Source: Demequina subtropica
GTDB taxonomy: Bacteria > Actinomycetota > Actinomycetes > Actinomycetales > Demequinaceae
Length of the DNA stretch: 64,000 bases
Assembly (NCBI RefSeq): GCF_000971235.1
Contig: NZ_BBMB01000004.1
Span: 22,554-86,553, forward strand
Direction: 5' to 3'
The notes below the pieces were generated by a model, which saw only the letters and a program-made list of their open reading frames with translations, did no database searches and was not told the DNA's origin. A program made the translations under genes and the position numbers. Every line of letters begins with the position of its first letter. Position 1 is the first letter of the stretch. Shown piece after piece: positions 36,546 to 44,321 of this stretch.

Positions 36546-36839
36546 ATGGCTGACATCAAGGTCACGTCGGAGTCGCTGTCGAGCGTCGCGAACCAGCTGT
36601 CGTCGGGAGCGACGCAGATCGAGTCGCACCTCGCAAACCTCAAGTCGATGGTGAGCGGGCTCGTTGCTGGCGACTGGGGCGGTGCGGCCTCGCAGAGCTT
36701 CATGGACCTCTACGAGCAGTGGGACACGGCCGGTCTGCAGCTGAAGGAGTCCCTGGTGGGCATCGCCGACCAACTCGCAAAGACTGCGCTCGCGTACGAG
36801 GAGTCCGAGGGCAACATCGCGAACTCGTTCCGCGGCTAG
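36546..36839 (+). CDS. WXG100-family protein, first of module B
   Basis: 97 residues. The ATG at 36546 is preferred to the in-frame ATG 6 bp earlier because it aligns with the module A start and with the GGGGGAA ribosome site. WXG turn W44-G45-G46, and Y84-EES-E88 as C-terminal signal. It differs from the module A copy at only five residues (positions 20, 31, 45, 64 and 72). Confidence 0.92.
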   Translation: MADIKVTSESLSSVANQLSSGATQIESHLANLKSMVSGLVAGDWGGAASQSFMDLYEQWDTAGLQLKESLVGIADQLAKTALAYEESEGNIANSFRG

Positions 36840-36846
36840 ATCGGCG

Positions 36847-36868
36847 TCGGGGGGCGACTGCTCCCGGA
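36847..36868 (+). other. Intercistronic stem-loop between WXG100 genes 1 and 2 (module B)
   Basis: Arms TCGGGGGGC and GCTCCCGGA around GACT pair at 7 Watson-Crick and 1 wobble position of 9. Position and the exactly conserved 27 nt that follow (36870-36896) match module A. Confidence 0.5.
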
Positions 36869-36890
36869 GCCATGGTGCTGAGGAGCGCGC

Positions 36891-37265
36891 ATGTCTCGAT
36901 TCTCCGTCTCGACAGGCCAGGTCGCGACGACGGCGGACCTGCTGCAGGGCCTGCTGCATGATCTCGGCGCACGTCTCGATGTCGCCAACGCGTCGGTGTC
37001 CGGCGTGGTGGGAGCCTCGTGGACCGGTGACGCCGCCGACGAGTTCGCGTCCGCGTGGCAGGGACTGCTCACGGATGCCGCGGCGGTCCAGGTGGCGCTG
37101 ACGTCGCTGGTGGCACGCATGCGTGCCGCAGAAGGCGGGTACGAGCAGGTCGAGGTCGCGCGCACCGCCGTCGCCCAGACCGCCGCGAGCGCGATAGGGA
37201 CCTCGACGGGTCAGCCCGGCGCGAGCCCGGACGGCGAGCCGGACGGCAGGCGGGAAGCCTCATGA
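36891..37265 (+). CDS. WXG100-family protein, second of module B
   Basis: 124 residues, same length as its module A counterpart. W44-T45-G46 (GASWTGDAA), Y84-EQV-E88, then a Gly/Ser/Pro tail. Similarity to the counterpart is high in the N-terminal 60 residues and lower after that. Its stop overlaps the third WXG gene (ATGA). Confidence 0.9.
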   Translation: MSRFSVSTGQVATTADLLQGLLHDLGARLDVANASVSGVVGASWTGDAADEFASAWQGLLTDAAAVQVALTSLVARMRAAEGGYEQVEVARTAVAQTAASAIGTSTGQPGASPDGEPDGRREAS

Positions 37266-37549
37266 CCCGCCACACGGTCGACACCGCAGACCTTCACACG
37301 CTCAAGCGGACCCTCGACGACCTCACCGACTTCCTTACGGCCTTCGAGCGCTCCGCGACCAACCATGGCAGCGCCCTCCTCGCCTCTTGGTCCGGCCAGG
37401 CCTCGCGCGAGTTCATCGACGAGGTCGGCGTGTGGGCGGTGGGTGCACTCGCGCTTCGTGACCGCACCGACGCGCTCGCCGCATGGGTCCACGCGGCGCG
37501 CCAGGCCTACGAAGCAGCCATCGATCAGGCGAAGGAGGTGGCGGGCTGA
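37262..37549 (+). CDS. WXG100-like protein, third of module B
   Basis: 95 residues, same length as 33316-33603. N-terminal RHTVDTADL matches RHTVDTQDL of module A; WXG turn W43-S44-G45 (LASWSGQASREFI). The C-terminal YEAAID lacks the exact YxxxD/E spacing. The ATG overlaps the upstream stop, and the effector gene starts 12 bp downstream. Confidence 0.86.
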   Translation: MTRHTVDTADLHTLKRTLDDLTDFLTAFERSATNHGSALLASWSGQASREFIDEVGVWAVGALALRDRTDALAAWVHAARQAYEAAIDQAKEVAG

Positions 37550-37561
37550 CGCCCCACCGCC

Positions 37562-40288
37562 ATGACACGCCTCGATCTCGATCCGCGCGACTACGTCGCC
37601 GCGTCCGACGCCGCGCTGAGGCGTGAGGCGTCGCTCCGCCGAGTCATCGCGTCGGCATCCTCCGGGCTTGCGGGTGGGTACAACATGGCCGGGTCGGATG
37701 ACGGCGGCGAGCGCTTCGCACAGGCATACGACTCTGCGGCCGCCTCGGTCTTCACGGTGCTGTTCGACGTGGCAGATGCGAAGCGTGCCGTGGCCAGGAG
37801 ACTCGTGGAGATCGGTGGGCTACACGCGGCAGCCGACCGTGCTGCGTACGGGAAGGACGAGACCGGGCCCGGCTTCGAGGACCCCGGAGCCCCGCCGGCC
37901 CTTTGCCCCCCGATGCCTCCTACGTCCTCGGGGGGCAACCCGATGCCGGTGCCCGGCCTCGAGCTGGTCATCGACTTCCTTGGGTCGCTGTTCTGGCCCG
38001 ACGCCGACGTGGACCGTCTGCGCACCGCCGCCTCCGCGTGGGGCACCCTCGCGGACGACCTCCGCGTGGAGGCACGCGAGATCGGTGCGGTCGCGAGCCT
38101 GCTAGCGGGCGTGGTTGCGCCCGACCGGGCCCTCTTGGTCGACTCGCTCCAGGACCTGGAGGACAGCCTCAGGTCGCTCGCCGATCATGCAGGCGGCAGC
38201 GACAGCAGCCTCGCCTCGATTTGCTCGGAGTACGCCCAACAGGTCGAGGACACGCGGCAGCAGAGTCTGGACCTCCTTCAGGATCTCGCGGTCGAGCTCG
38301 CGGTGACCGCGGGCGTGAGCGTTGCGCTCAGCTTCGTGACATTCGGCGCGGCCGGCGCTGCGGGCGCTGCTATCGGAGCGGGAAGGGTCGCGTGGTACGG
38401 CACCCGGATCGCGTCGATCATCATGAAGCTCAAGACGGTCGCGCGCCTGTTCGCGACGCGGCTCGACGAGGTCCTCGCGGGTATCCGCGCCGTGCAGGCG
38501 TGGCGCCGCACGTTCACCACTGGCACACGGGCGAGCAAGGTCGGCCTCGAGGCGATCAAGGGCGCCACGGGTGCGTTCGCAGCCGCTCCGCTCACCAAGG
38601 ACGACACCAACATCTTCATCGCGGGTCTCACCGGCGGCGTCGGCGGAGCGATCGGCGGCGGGATGACGTCGCTCAGGTGGCTCGACAACCTGCCCGGCGA
38701 GGTCCTTGCGGCTCAGGTGAGCGGCTTCGCCGAGTACGGCATCCAGCTGGGCATCACCGACGACCAGTTCAGCCTGTCGGACCTCTTCATCGGCACAGTG
38801 GCCGGGACCATCGGCGCCGGGGTCAGCGGGACCGCCGCAGCGCGCTTCCGTGCGCACCGCGCCGTCGACGGGGGCACTGCTCACACGGAGCTCGGGCAGG
38901 TCGACACCACCGCGCTCCGACCCGAGTCGATGGACCTGCCGGCGCGGAGCGCGGATGTCCCCGTGACTTCCTCGGCGGGCGCTGGCACGGGCGCGCCGTC
39001 GATCGACGCGGATGCGCCCGTGCGGGGCGGCACCGATGCGGTGGCCGCGACCGCGGATCCGGTCGCTCCGAAGCCGGACGCGGACGCTCCGCAGAACCGC
39101 GGAGAGGTGCCCGGAGGCGTGTCGGAGCCCGGCGGCGCGCCATCCGCGCCGCAGGGTGATGCCCCGCAGGTATCCGGCGGTGACGGTCCCGCGCACCCCG
39201 GGGAACCGTCGGGCGTCGCCGAGCTGACGAGGCCTGAGACGGGAGCCGTGCCTGACGGCGCGGAAGCAGCGCAGGCCTCGGCCACGGCAATCCACGAGAT
39301 CGCGCCGCCATCGCAGGCAGACATTGATGCGATAGGCCTCCCGCACATCGAGGCTGGGATGGACACGCACCCGACCGAGCCCGCGGGCCTGGACGGCGCC
39401 GTGGACACGGTGGAGCCGGAGGCCGGCGACGCGCACGATGCCGCGGGCGACGGCCACGAGGGTGGCGCGGACGACGCTGCGGACGCCACGGACGCCACGG
39501 ACGCCACGGACGCCACGGATGCCGACGGGGCCGCAGCGCAGCACGGCGTGCTCGAGGCCGCACCGGCCGAGGCGGGGCACCCCGGCGACCCCGTCGTCCC
39601 GGCGCAGGTCGCCGCGGCGGTCGATGCGGTCGGCGCCGTGCCGGGCCCCTCGACGCTGCCGGACATCCCGACGCTGACGCCCGAGGACGTCTCGCACGCG
39701 ACCGGCGGGCATGTCGACCTCGATACCCTGGTGAGCGGCCCTGGCAGCCGAGCGCTGCCGACGCTCATCGAGATGGAGACGACCGTGGATCCCGCGACGC
39801 TGTTCGGCACCGGCCCGGACGGCGCACTGCTCGACTACGGAGGTTTCGTCGACGAGCACATGGTGCAGGGTCCCGACGGCTCGCCCGACTACGCGTGGCC
39901 CGACAACCACGGGGCCGTGCCCGGCACCACGCGCGCGGCCACGGCATCGAGCTACGAGGCGGTGTTCGGCGGCGACGTCTTCACGCGGGCCGGCTACCCC
40001 GGCGGCGGGTACGCGGCCCCCATCGACCACGGGACGTACTACGGCATGGATCAGGTGAGCCTGCCGCCCAAGTCCCTGTTCGAGGATGTCCATCACTACC
40101 GCTTCGCGTCCGACGCGGACGCCCGGATGTCGGACCTCGGCATCACGATGGTGGTGGAGCAGGCCGCGCCCGCCCTGGGTCGCGGCGGAGGAGGGATGCA
40201 GATGCGCTGGCTCGATGAGCTCGGTGAGCCGGTGTCCCTCCAGGACCTGATCGACATGAAGGTGGTTGCCGAGGTGTTCCTGCCGTGA
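37562..40288 (+). CDS. CpnT-like type VII effector with C-terminal TNT-like toxin domain
   Basis: 908 residues. The N-terminal ~340 residues match the module A effector (DDGGERFAQAYD, PGFEDPGAP, a WGT turn near residue 160, a hydrophobic Gly/Ala stretch at about 245-285). A long acidic Ala/Asp/Pro linker follows, with four DAT repeats. Residues about 800-908 resemble the tuberculosis necrotizing toxin domain: TRAGYPGGGYAAP (R809, Y817), SLPP (833-836), HHYRF, then GGGGMQMRW (Q880) and SLQDLID. The Arg that usually precedes the Ser-Leu-Pro-Pro motif is Val832 here. TNT enzymes hydrolyse NAD. CpnT of M. tuberculosis has the same plan and is likewise preceded by WXG100 genes and followed by its immunity gene. 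Confidence 0.82.
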   Translation: MTRLDLDPRDYVAASDAALRREASLRRVIASASSGLAGGYNMAGSDDGGERFAQAYDSAAASVFTVLFDVADAKRAVARRLVEIGGLHAAADRAAYGKDETGPGFEDPGAPPALCPPMPPTSSGGNPMPVPGLELVIDFLGSLFWPDADVDRLRTAASAWGTLADDLRVEAREIGAVASLLAGVVAPDRALLVDSLQDLEDSLRSLADHAGGSDSSLASICSEYAQQVEDTRQQSLDLLQDLAVELAVTAGVSVALSFVTFGAAGAAGAAIGAGRVAWYGTRIASIIMKLKTVARLFATRLDEVLAGIRAVQAWRRTFTTGTRASKVGLEAIKGATGAFAAAPLTKDDTNIFIAGLTGGVGGAIGGGMTSLRWLDNLPGEVLAAQVSGFAEYGIQLGITDDQFSLSDLFIGTVAGTIGAGVSGTAAARFRAHRAVDGGTAHTELGQVDTTALRPESMDLPARSADVPVTSSAGAGTGAPSIDADAPVRGGTDAVAATADPVAPKPDADAPQNRGEVPGGVSEPGGAPSAPQGDAPQVSGGDGPAHPGEPSGVAELTRPETGAVPDGAEAAQASATAIHEIAPPSQADIDAIGLPHIEAGMDTHPTEPAGLDGAVDTVEPEAGDAHDAAGDGHEGGADDAADATDATDATDATDADGAAAQHGVLEAAPAEAGHPGDPVVPAQVAAAVDAVGAVPGPSTLPDIPTLTPEDVSHATGGHVDLDTLVSGPGSRALPTLIEMETTVDPATLFGTGPDGALLDYGGFVDEHMVQGPDGSPDYAWPDNHGAVPGTTRAATASSYEAVFGGDVFTRAGYPGGGYAAPIDHGTYYGMDQVSLPPKSLFEDVHHYRFASDADARMSDLGITMVVEQAAPALGRGGGGMQMRWLDELGEPVSLQDLIDMKVVAEVFLP
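39482..39517 (+). repeat. Four tandem 9-mers GACGCCACG in the effector linker
   Basis: Four exact copies of GACGCCACG encode Asp-Ala-Thr repeats in the linker before the toxin domain. Confidence 0.9.
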
Positions 40289-40815
40289 GCGGTATCGCGA
40301 TCGCGCCGGAGATGATGGCGCTGCTGGAGGACGCGGGCCTCGCGTGGGAGCGTGCCCAGGACGGCTCGCGCCTCGACGTGGGTCCGGACCTGTGGGACGG
40401 GTTCGACCGCTGGCAGGCGAACCCCGACGGCAGCGTCGACCTCTTCGCGAAGCAGGAGCGCGGTCCGGGCTTCGACCATCGCGCCTGGTTCGCATCGTGG
40501 ACCTATGCCGAGCGCTGGATGGCGCGGGCGCTGGGGGCCGCCGCGCGCGGCGCGATGCCGGTGGTCGGCATCTCGCCGTTCCGCGAGGACATCGACCCGC
40601 GGTGCGCGCTCGTCGAGGTGACGGTCGTGAACCGGCGTCGCATCGGCGTGCGCGTCGGCGAGGAGTACATCGCGGCGCTGGTGCCGCACCTTGCGGCCGA
40701 GGCCACGCATGTCCTGCTCGAGCAGACGGAGGCCATCATCCGCTCGTTCCGTGATCCCGAGGGCCGGCCGCTCTACGGCGTCGCCGACATCGTCCCGCCG
40801 TCGCTGCGCGCATGA
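40285..40815 (+). CDS. Candidate immunity protein for the TNT-like toxin
   Basis: 176 residues from GTG 40285, overlapping the toxin stop (GTGA). A soluble alpha/beta protein without signal or membrane segment, with WDGFDRWQANPDGSVDLF and SWTYAERWMARALG. Size and position match the immunity factor for TNT in mycobacteria (Imm61-like), but no diagnostic motif can be confirmed by eye. Overlap with a toxin gene is the main evidence. Another immunity-like gene follows immediately. Confidence 0.6.
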   Translation: MSGIAIAPEMMALLEDAGLAWERAQDGSRLDVGPDLWDGFDRWQANPDGSVDLFAKQERGPGFDHRAWFASWTYAERWMARALGAAARGAMPVVGISPFREDIDPRCALVEVTVVNRRRIGVRVGEEYIAALVPHLAAEATHVLLEQTEAIIRSFRDPEGRPLYGVADIVPPSLRA

Positions 40816-41312
40816 CCACGGCGGATGCACCGACGGACGCACGTCGGCAGGAGTGGGCGCGGCGGCTCGCCGTGTCGACGCTGCCCGCGCGGCTCGAGCA
40901 GGCGATGCGGCCCTTCCTCGCGGACGGTGCCACCGCGGTGGCGGTCTCTGGCGCGCTCGCGCTGCGCCGGGTCCAACTCGTCGTCGAGGTTCACCACCCC
41001 GCGGGAGAGATCGCGGGTCCGTGGGGACCGATGACGCGGCTCCCGGCGTCCCAGGAGATCGAGGAGCTGGTGGCCGGACTGCGGCGTTCCTCGTGCTCGC
41101 GGCAGATGGGGACGTGGCTACGGCTCCATGCCTGGCTGGTCCCAGGCGGCACCGTGGAGATCCACGTCGACGATTCGAGCGAGCCGAGCGAGCTCGACCC
41201 GCCGCTGAGCGATCTTGAGTGGCAGATGGAGTGGTTCCTCAACCGCCGCGAGGCCGATCACATCCCGCCGTGGTGGCGCGCCAAGCTCGGGTCCGAGGCC
41301 CTGGCGGGATGA
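40812..41312 (+). CDS. Second candidate immunity protein (YezG/DUF600-like end)
   Basis: 166 residues from ATG 40812, overlapping the previous stop. Soluble, with a C-terminal DLEWQMEWFLNRREADHIPPWW that recalls the end of YezG/DUF600 immunity proteins (a helix, then Ile-Pro-x-Trp). The family match is weak and judged by eye. It might instead be a chaperone for the effector. Confidence 0.5.
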   Translation: MTTADAPTDARRQEWARRLAVSTLPARLEQAMRPFLADGATAVAVSGALALRRVQLVVEVHHPAGEIAGPWGPMTRLPASQEIEELVAGLRRSSCSRQMGTWLRLHAWLVPGGTVEIHVDDSSEPSELDPPLSDLEWQMEWFLNRREADHIPPWWRAKLGSEALAG

Positions 41313-42007
41313 CCTCGACGCCCGCTTCGCGCCCCTCGATGCTCGAGGTGCGCTACGCGCCGGGCCGGTCCGGCCGGCTCGCCGCGGGATGCTGGACGAC
41401 GGCGCTCCTGCTCGCCGCCTTCGCGGCCTTCCTGGCCTACGCCTCGGTCGTGGGCGAGGCCTGGTGGGGGCTCGCCGTCGCGGCCATCTTCGTCGGGGCG
41501 GCGGCCTTCTACGTGCGCCGCGCGTTCGCGGTGCCGCGCGAGCTCGACCCGTCCCGCGTGGCGCTCGGCGTCTCGCCGGACGGTCTGGTGGTCGGCGGAT
41601 CGGCGCTGCTGCCGTGGCACCGCATCGACCTGGTGCTGATCGACGGGCGCGTAGGCGGCCACGGCGCGCTCAACTCGCTCCTGCTGCAGAACGCGCTGCT
41701 GGGCGTGAACCACATCCGGGTCCAGCTCGGGGTGGACGGTCTCCAGTCGGCCGAGGCGTTCAAGGGCGCGTACGACATTGCGCTGCCGCACGGAAGGGAT
41801 GACTTCATCGCGATCGCCCGGGCGCTGCGCGAGGCCGCCGCGCACCACCCGCACGTGCGCCTCCGCATCTCGCAGCGCTTCCAGGGGGCGATGGAGCGCG
41901 CGATCGGCCCCGTGCAGGCTTACTCGGGAGCCGAGGAGATGGCGCTCGGCGCTCAGCGCGGTCTCGCAGCGGCGGAGGCGGACCGCGCGCAGCGCCACGG
42001 CGCCTGA
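41309..42007 (+). CDS. Membrane protein with two helices and a PH-like domain, end of module B
   Basis: 232 residues from ATG 41309, coupled to the previous gene. Two helices (about 26-46 and 50-68), then a domain containing GVSPDGLVVGGSALLPWHRIDLVLID (read in parts), similar in plan to the product at 35812 (GVSEAGLRV, LIPWGEVEKVTF). It ends in an Ala/Glu-rich helix. Bracketing of the module by two such proteins suggests a role at the membrane in export or protection. Function unknown. Confidence 0.6.
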   Translation: MTSTPASRPSMLEVRYAPGRSGRLAAGCWTTALLLAAFAAFLAYASVVGEAWWGLAVAAIFVGAAAFYVRRAFAVPRELDPSRVALGVSPDGLVVGGSALLPWHRIDLVLIDGRVGGHGALNSLLLQNALLGVNHIRVQLGVDGLQSAEAFKGAYDIALPHGRDDFIAIARALREAAAHHPHVRLRISQRFQGAMERAIGPVQAYSGAEEMALGAQRGLAAAEADRAQRHGA

Positions 42008-42051
42008 GCGGGGACCGGCTCGTGGCGCACCGAGCATCGTGCGCACGCCTC

Positions 42052-42057
42052 TACCCT
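42052..42057 (+). promoter_or_regulatory. -10 box TACCCT of the geranylgeranyl reductase gene (leaderless type)
   Basis: TACCCT, 6 nt before GTG 42064, the same box and spacing as before menB and the menF fusion. Confidence 0.45.
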
Positions 42058-42063
42058 TGTCGG

Positions 42064-43359
42064 GTGAGTGCTGAGGCTGATGTCATCGTGATCGGAGCCG
42101 GGCCGGGCGGTGCCGCCGCGGCCCGCTACCTGGCTGCCGAGGGGTTCTCCGTGATCGCCCTCGAGAAGACCCGCTTCCCGCGCGAGAAGGTCTGCGGCGA
42201 CGGCCTCACGCCGCGCGCGGTGCGCGAGATCAACCTCATCGGGCTGCCGACGCCGCGCGAGGAGGGCTGGATCCCCAACCACGGCCTGCGCATGGTCGGC
42301 GGCGGTCACCGCCTCGAGTTCCCGTGGCACGACCTCGAGAGCTTCCCGAACTACGGCCTGTCGCTGCCGCGCGCGCAGTTCGACCACCGCCTCGCCGAGC
42401 ACGCGCGCGCCGCGGGTGCCGAGGTCCGCGAGGGCTGGCACGTCGAGTCGGTCATCCGCGACGAGCGCCAGGACGGCTACGCCGGCGGCGGCCGCGTGGT
42501 CGGCGTGATCGCGCGCGAGACGGACGAGCGCGGGCGCAAGGTCGGCGAGCCGACCGAGTTCCGCGCGCCCCTGGTCATCGCCGCGGACGGCGTGAGCGCG
42601 CGCATCGCGCTGGGCCTCGGCATCGAGCGCAAGGACAACCGCCCGCTCGGCGTCGCGGTCCGCACGTACTTCACCACCCCCCGGCACGAGGAGGAGTGGA
42701 TGGAGGGCCACCTCGAGATCTGGGACGGCGAGCGCGGGCGCTCGAACCTGCTCCCGGGCTACGGGTGGATCTTCCCGCTGGGCGACGGCACCGCCAACGT
42801 GGGCCTCGGCACCCTCAGCGCGAAGGGCACCCCGCCCAAGCTCGACCACCGCGCGCTGCTGCGCGACTGGCTCGACCACTCGGCCGAGGACTGGGAGCTC
42901 GGCGAGCAGGTCGGCGACATCAAGGGTGCCGCGATCCCGATGGCCTTCAACCGCCAGCCGCACTACGTCCCGGGGATGATGCTCGTGGGCGACTCGGGCG
43001 GCATGGTGAACCCGTTCAACGGCGAGGGCATCGCCTACGCGATGCAGGCCGCGCGGCGCGCCACCGAGGCCGCCGTCGCGTGGCGCGACGCGACGGGCGC
43101 GCGGGACCAGGAGGCCGCGCTGGCGAGCTATGCCCGGATGATGAAGGACGATCTGGGCGGCTACTACTCGCTGGGACGCGTGTTCGCCTCGCTGGTCGAG
43201 CATCCGACCGTCATGAAGGTGTGCACGCGGTACGGACTTCCTAGTCCTTTGGTCATGGAATTCACGTCTAGACTGCTGGCAGATGTCTACGAGCCGCATG
43301 GCGGCAACTGGGCCGACAAGCTGCTGTCCGCCCTGACTCGGGTCGCTCCGGCGGCCTGA
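42064..43359 (+). CDS. Geranylgeranyl reductase family FAD oxidoreductase (MenJ-like candidate)
   Basis: 431 residues from GTG 42064. The FAD-binding motif is VIVIGAGPGGAAAARYLA at the N-terminus, followed by KVCGDGLTPRAV, LVIAADGVSARIA and GDSGGMVNPFNGEGIAYAM, all typical of the geranylgeranyl reductase family. In mycobacteria the MenJ member saturates one double bond of the menaquinone side chain. Its place before nuo, with a polyprenyl synthase after nuo, agrees with that role, but archaeol- or carotenoid-type substrates cannot be excluded. Confidence 0.85.
   Translation: MSAEADVIVIGAGPGGAAAARYLAAEGFSVIALEKTRFPREKVCGDGLTPRAVREINLIGLPTPREEGWIPNHGLRMVGGGHRLEFPWHDLESFPNYGLSLPRAQFDHRLAEHARAAGAEVREGWHVESVIRDERQDGYAGGGRVVGVIARETDERGRKVGEPTEFRAPLVIAADGVSARIALGLGIERKDNRPLGVAVRTYFTTPRHEEEWMEGHLEIWDGERGRSNLLPGYGWIFPLGDGTANVGLGTLSAKGTPPKLDHRALLRDWLDHSAEDWELGEQVGDIKGAAIPMAFNRQPHYVPGMMLVGDSGGMVNPFNGEGIAYAMQAARRATEAAVAWRDATGARDQEAALASYARMMKDDLGGYYSLGRVFASLVEHPTVMKVCTRYGLPSPLVMEFTSRLLADVYEPHGGNWADKLLSALTRVAPAA
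43249..43274 (+). promoter_or_regulatory. Possible internal promoter for nuo inside the reductase gene
   Basis: TTGGTC (43249-43254) and TAGACT (43269-43274) are 14 nt apart; CTTTGG at 43247 would give 16. They fall in a run of codons rare for this genome (CTT, AGT, TTG, GAA, TCT, AGA), as if the sequence serves a second purpose. The leader to nuoA would be about 118 nt. Confidence 0.4.
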
Positions 43360-43398
43360 CGGCATCGGCGACCTCGAGGAAGACGGAAGGAATCTCCG

Positions 43399-43758
43399 GT
43401 GAATCCGTACGTGCCGATCATCGTGATGATGGTGATCGCGGGACTGCTGGCAGGGGCCGGCCTGTTCGTCAGCTCGATCCTCGGGCCCAAGCGCGCGAAC
43501 GCCGCGAAGCTCGACCGCTACGAGTCCGGCCTGCAGCCCACGCCCGGCGCAGCCGGCGGCGGTCGCATCCCGATCAAGTACTACCTGGTCGCCATGACGT
43601 TCATCGTCTTCGACATCGAGGTCGTGTTCCTGTACCCGTGGGCCGTCGCGCACGACGCGCTCGGCTGGTTCGGGCTGATCGCGATCATGACCTTCCTCGC
43701 CCTCATCACGATCCCGTTCGTGTACGAGTGGCGCCGTGGTGGATTCGAGTGGGACTGA
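43399..43758 (+). CDS. nuoA: NADH-quinone oxidoreductase subunit A
   Basis: 119 residues from GTG 43399, with GGAAGGAA 7 nt upstream. Three membrane helices. The conserved loop with KLDRYESGLQPTPGAAGG and the MTFIVFDIEVVFLYPWA helix with its Asp/Glu pair identify NuoA. It starts the nuoA-N operon, 39 bp after the reductase gene. Confidence 0.97.
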   Translation: MNPYVPIIVMMVIAGLLAGAGLFVSSILGPKRANAAKLDRYESGLQPTPGAAGGGRIPIKYYLVAMTFIVFDIEVVFLYPWAVAHDALGWFGLIAIMTFLALITIPFVYEWRRGGFEWD

Positions 43759-43769
43759 GGCACTGACAC

Positions 43770-44321
43770 ATGGGTATTGAGGAGAGCGCTCCCCCGTTCA
43801 TGCTCGGCATGGTCGAGGACTTCGTGGGCTTCATGCGCGCGGGCTCGCTGTGGCCGGCCACGTTCGGCCTCGCGTGCTGCGCGATCGAGATGATGGCGAC
43901 GGGCACCCCGCGCTTCGACATCTCGCGCATGGGCTCCGAGGTCTTCCGCGGCTCGCCGCGCCAGGCCGACATGATGATCGTCGCGGGCCGCGTGTCCAAC
44001 AAGATGGCGCCCATCGTCCGCCAGGTCTACGACCAGATGGCCGAGCCCAAGTGGGTCATCTCGATGGGCGTGTGCGCCTCGTCGGGCGGCATGTTCAACA
44101 ACTACGCAATCGTCCAGGGCGTCGACCACATCGTCCCCGTGGACATCTACCTGCCCGGCTGCCCGCCGCGCCCGGAGATGCTCCTCCACGCGCTGCTGGA
44201 GCTCCAGGAGCAGGTCAAGAGCACCCCCATGGGGCGCAACCGTCGCGAGATCGCCGCCGCCGCCGAGGCCGCCGCGCTCACCGCGACCCCCACCTCCGAC
44301 ATGAAGGGCCTGCTGCGTTGA
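43770..44321 (+). CDS. nuoB: NADH-quinone oxidoreductase subunit B
   Basis: 183 residues. Carries the ligands of cluster N2: the adjacent Cys pair in [13 protein letters not shown], the Cys in [12 protein letters not shown] and the Cys in [10 protein letters not shown]2 passes electrons to the quinone site made with NuoD. The stop overlaps the TTG start of nuoC. Confidence 0.97.
   Translation: MGIEESAPPFMLGMVEDFVGFMRAGSLWPATFGLACCAIEMMATGTPRFDISRMGSEVFRGSPRQADMMIVAGRVSNKMAPIVRQVYDQMAEPKWVISMGVCASSGGMFNNYAIVQGVDHIVPVDIYLPGCPPRPEMLLHALLELQEQVKSTPMGRNRREIAAAAEAAALTATPTSDMKGLLR

Noticed and set aside
24394..42007. Prophage or integrative element
   Set aside because: No integrase, tRNA target, direct repeat ends or phage structural genes were seen; only the island-like position between housekeeping genes suggests transfer.
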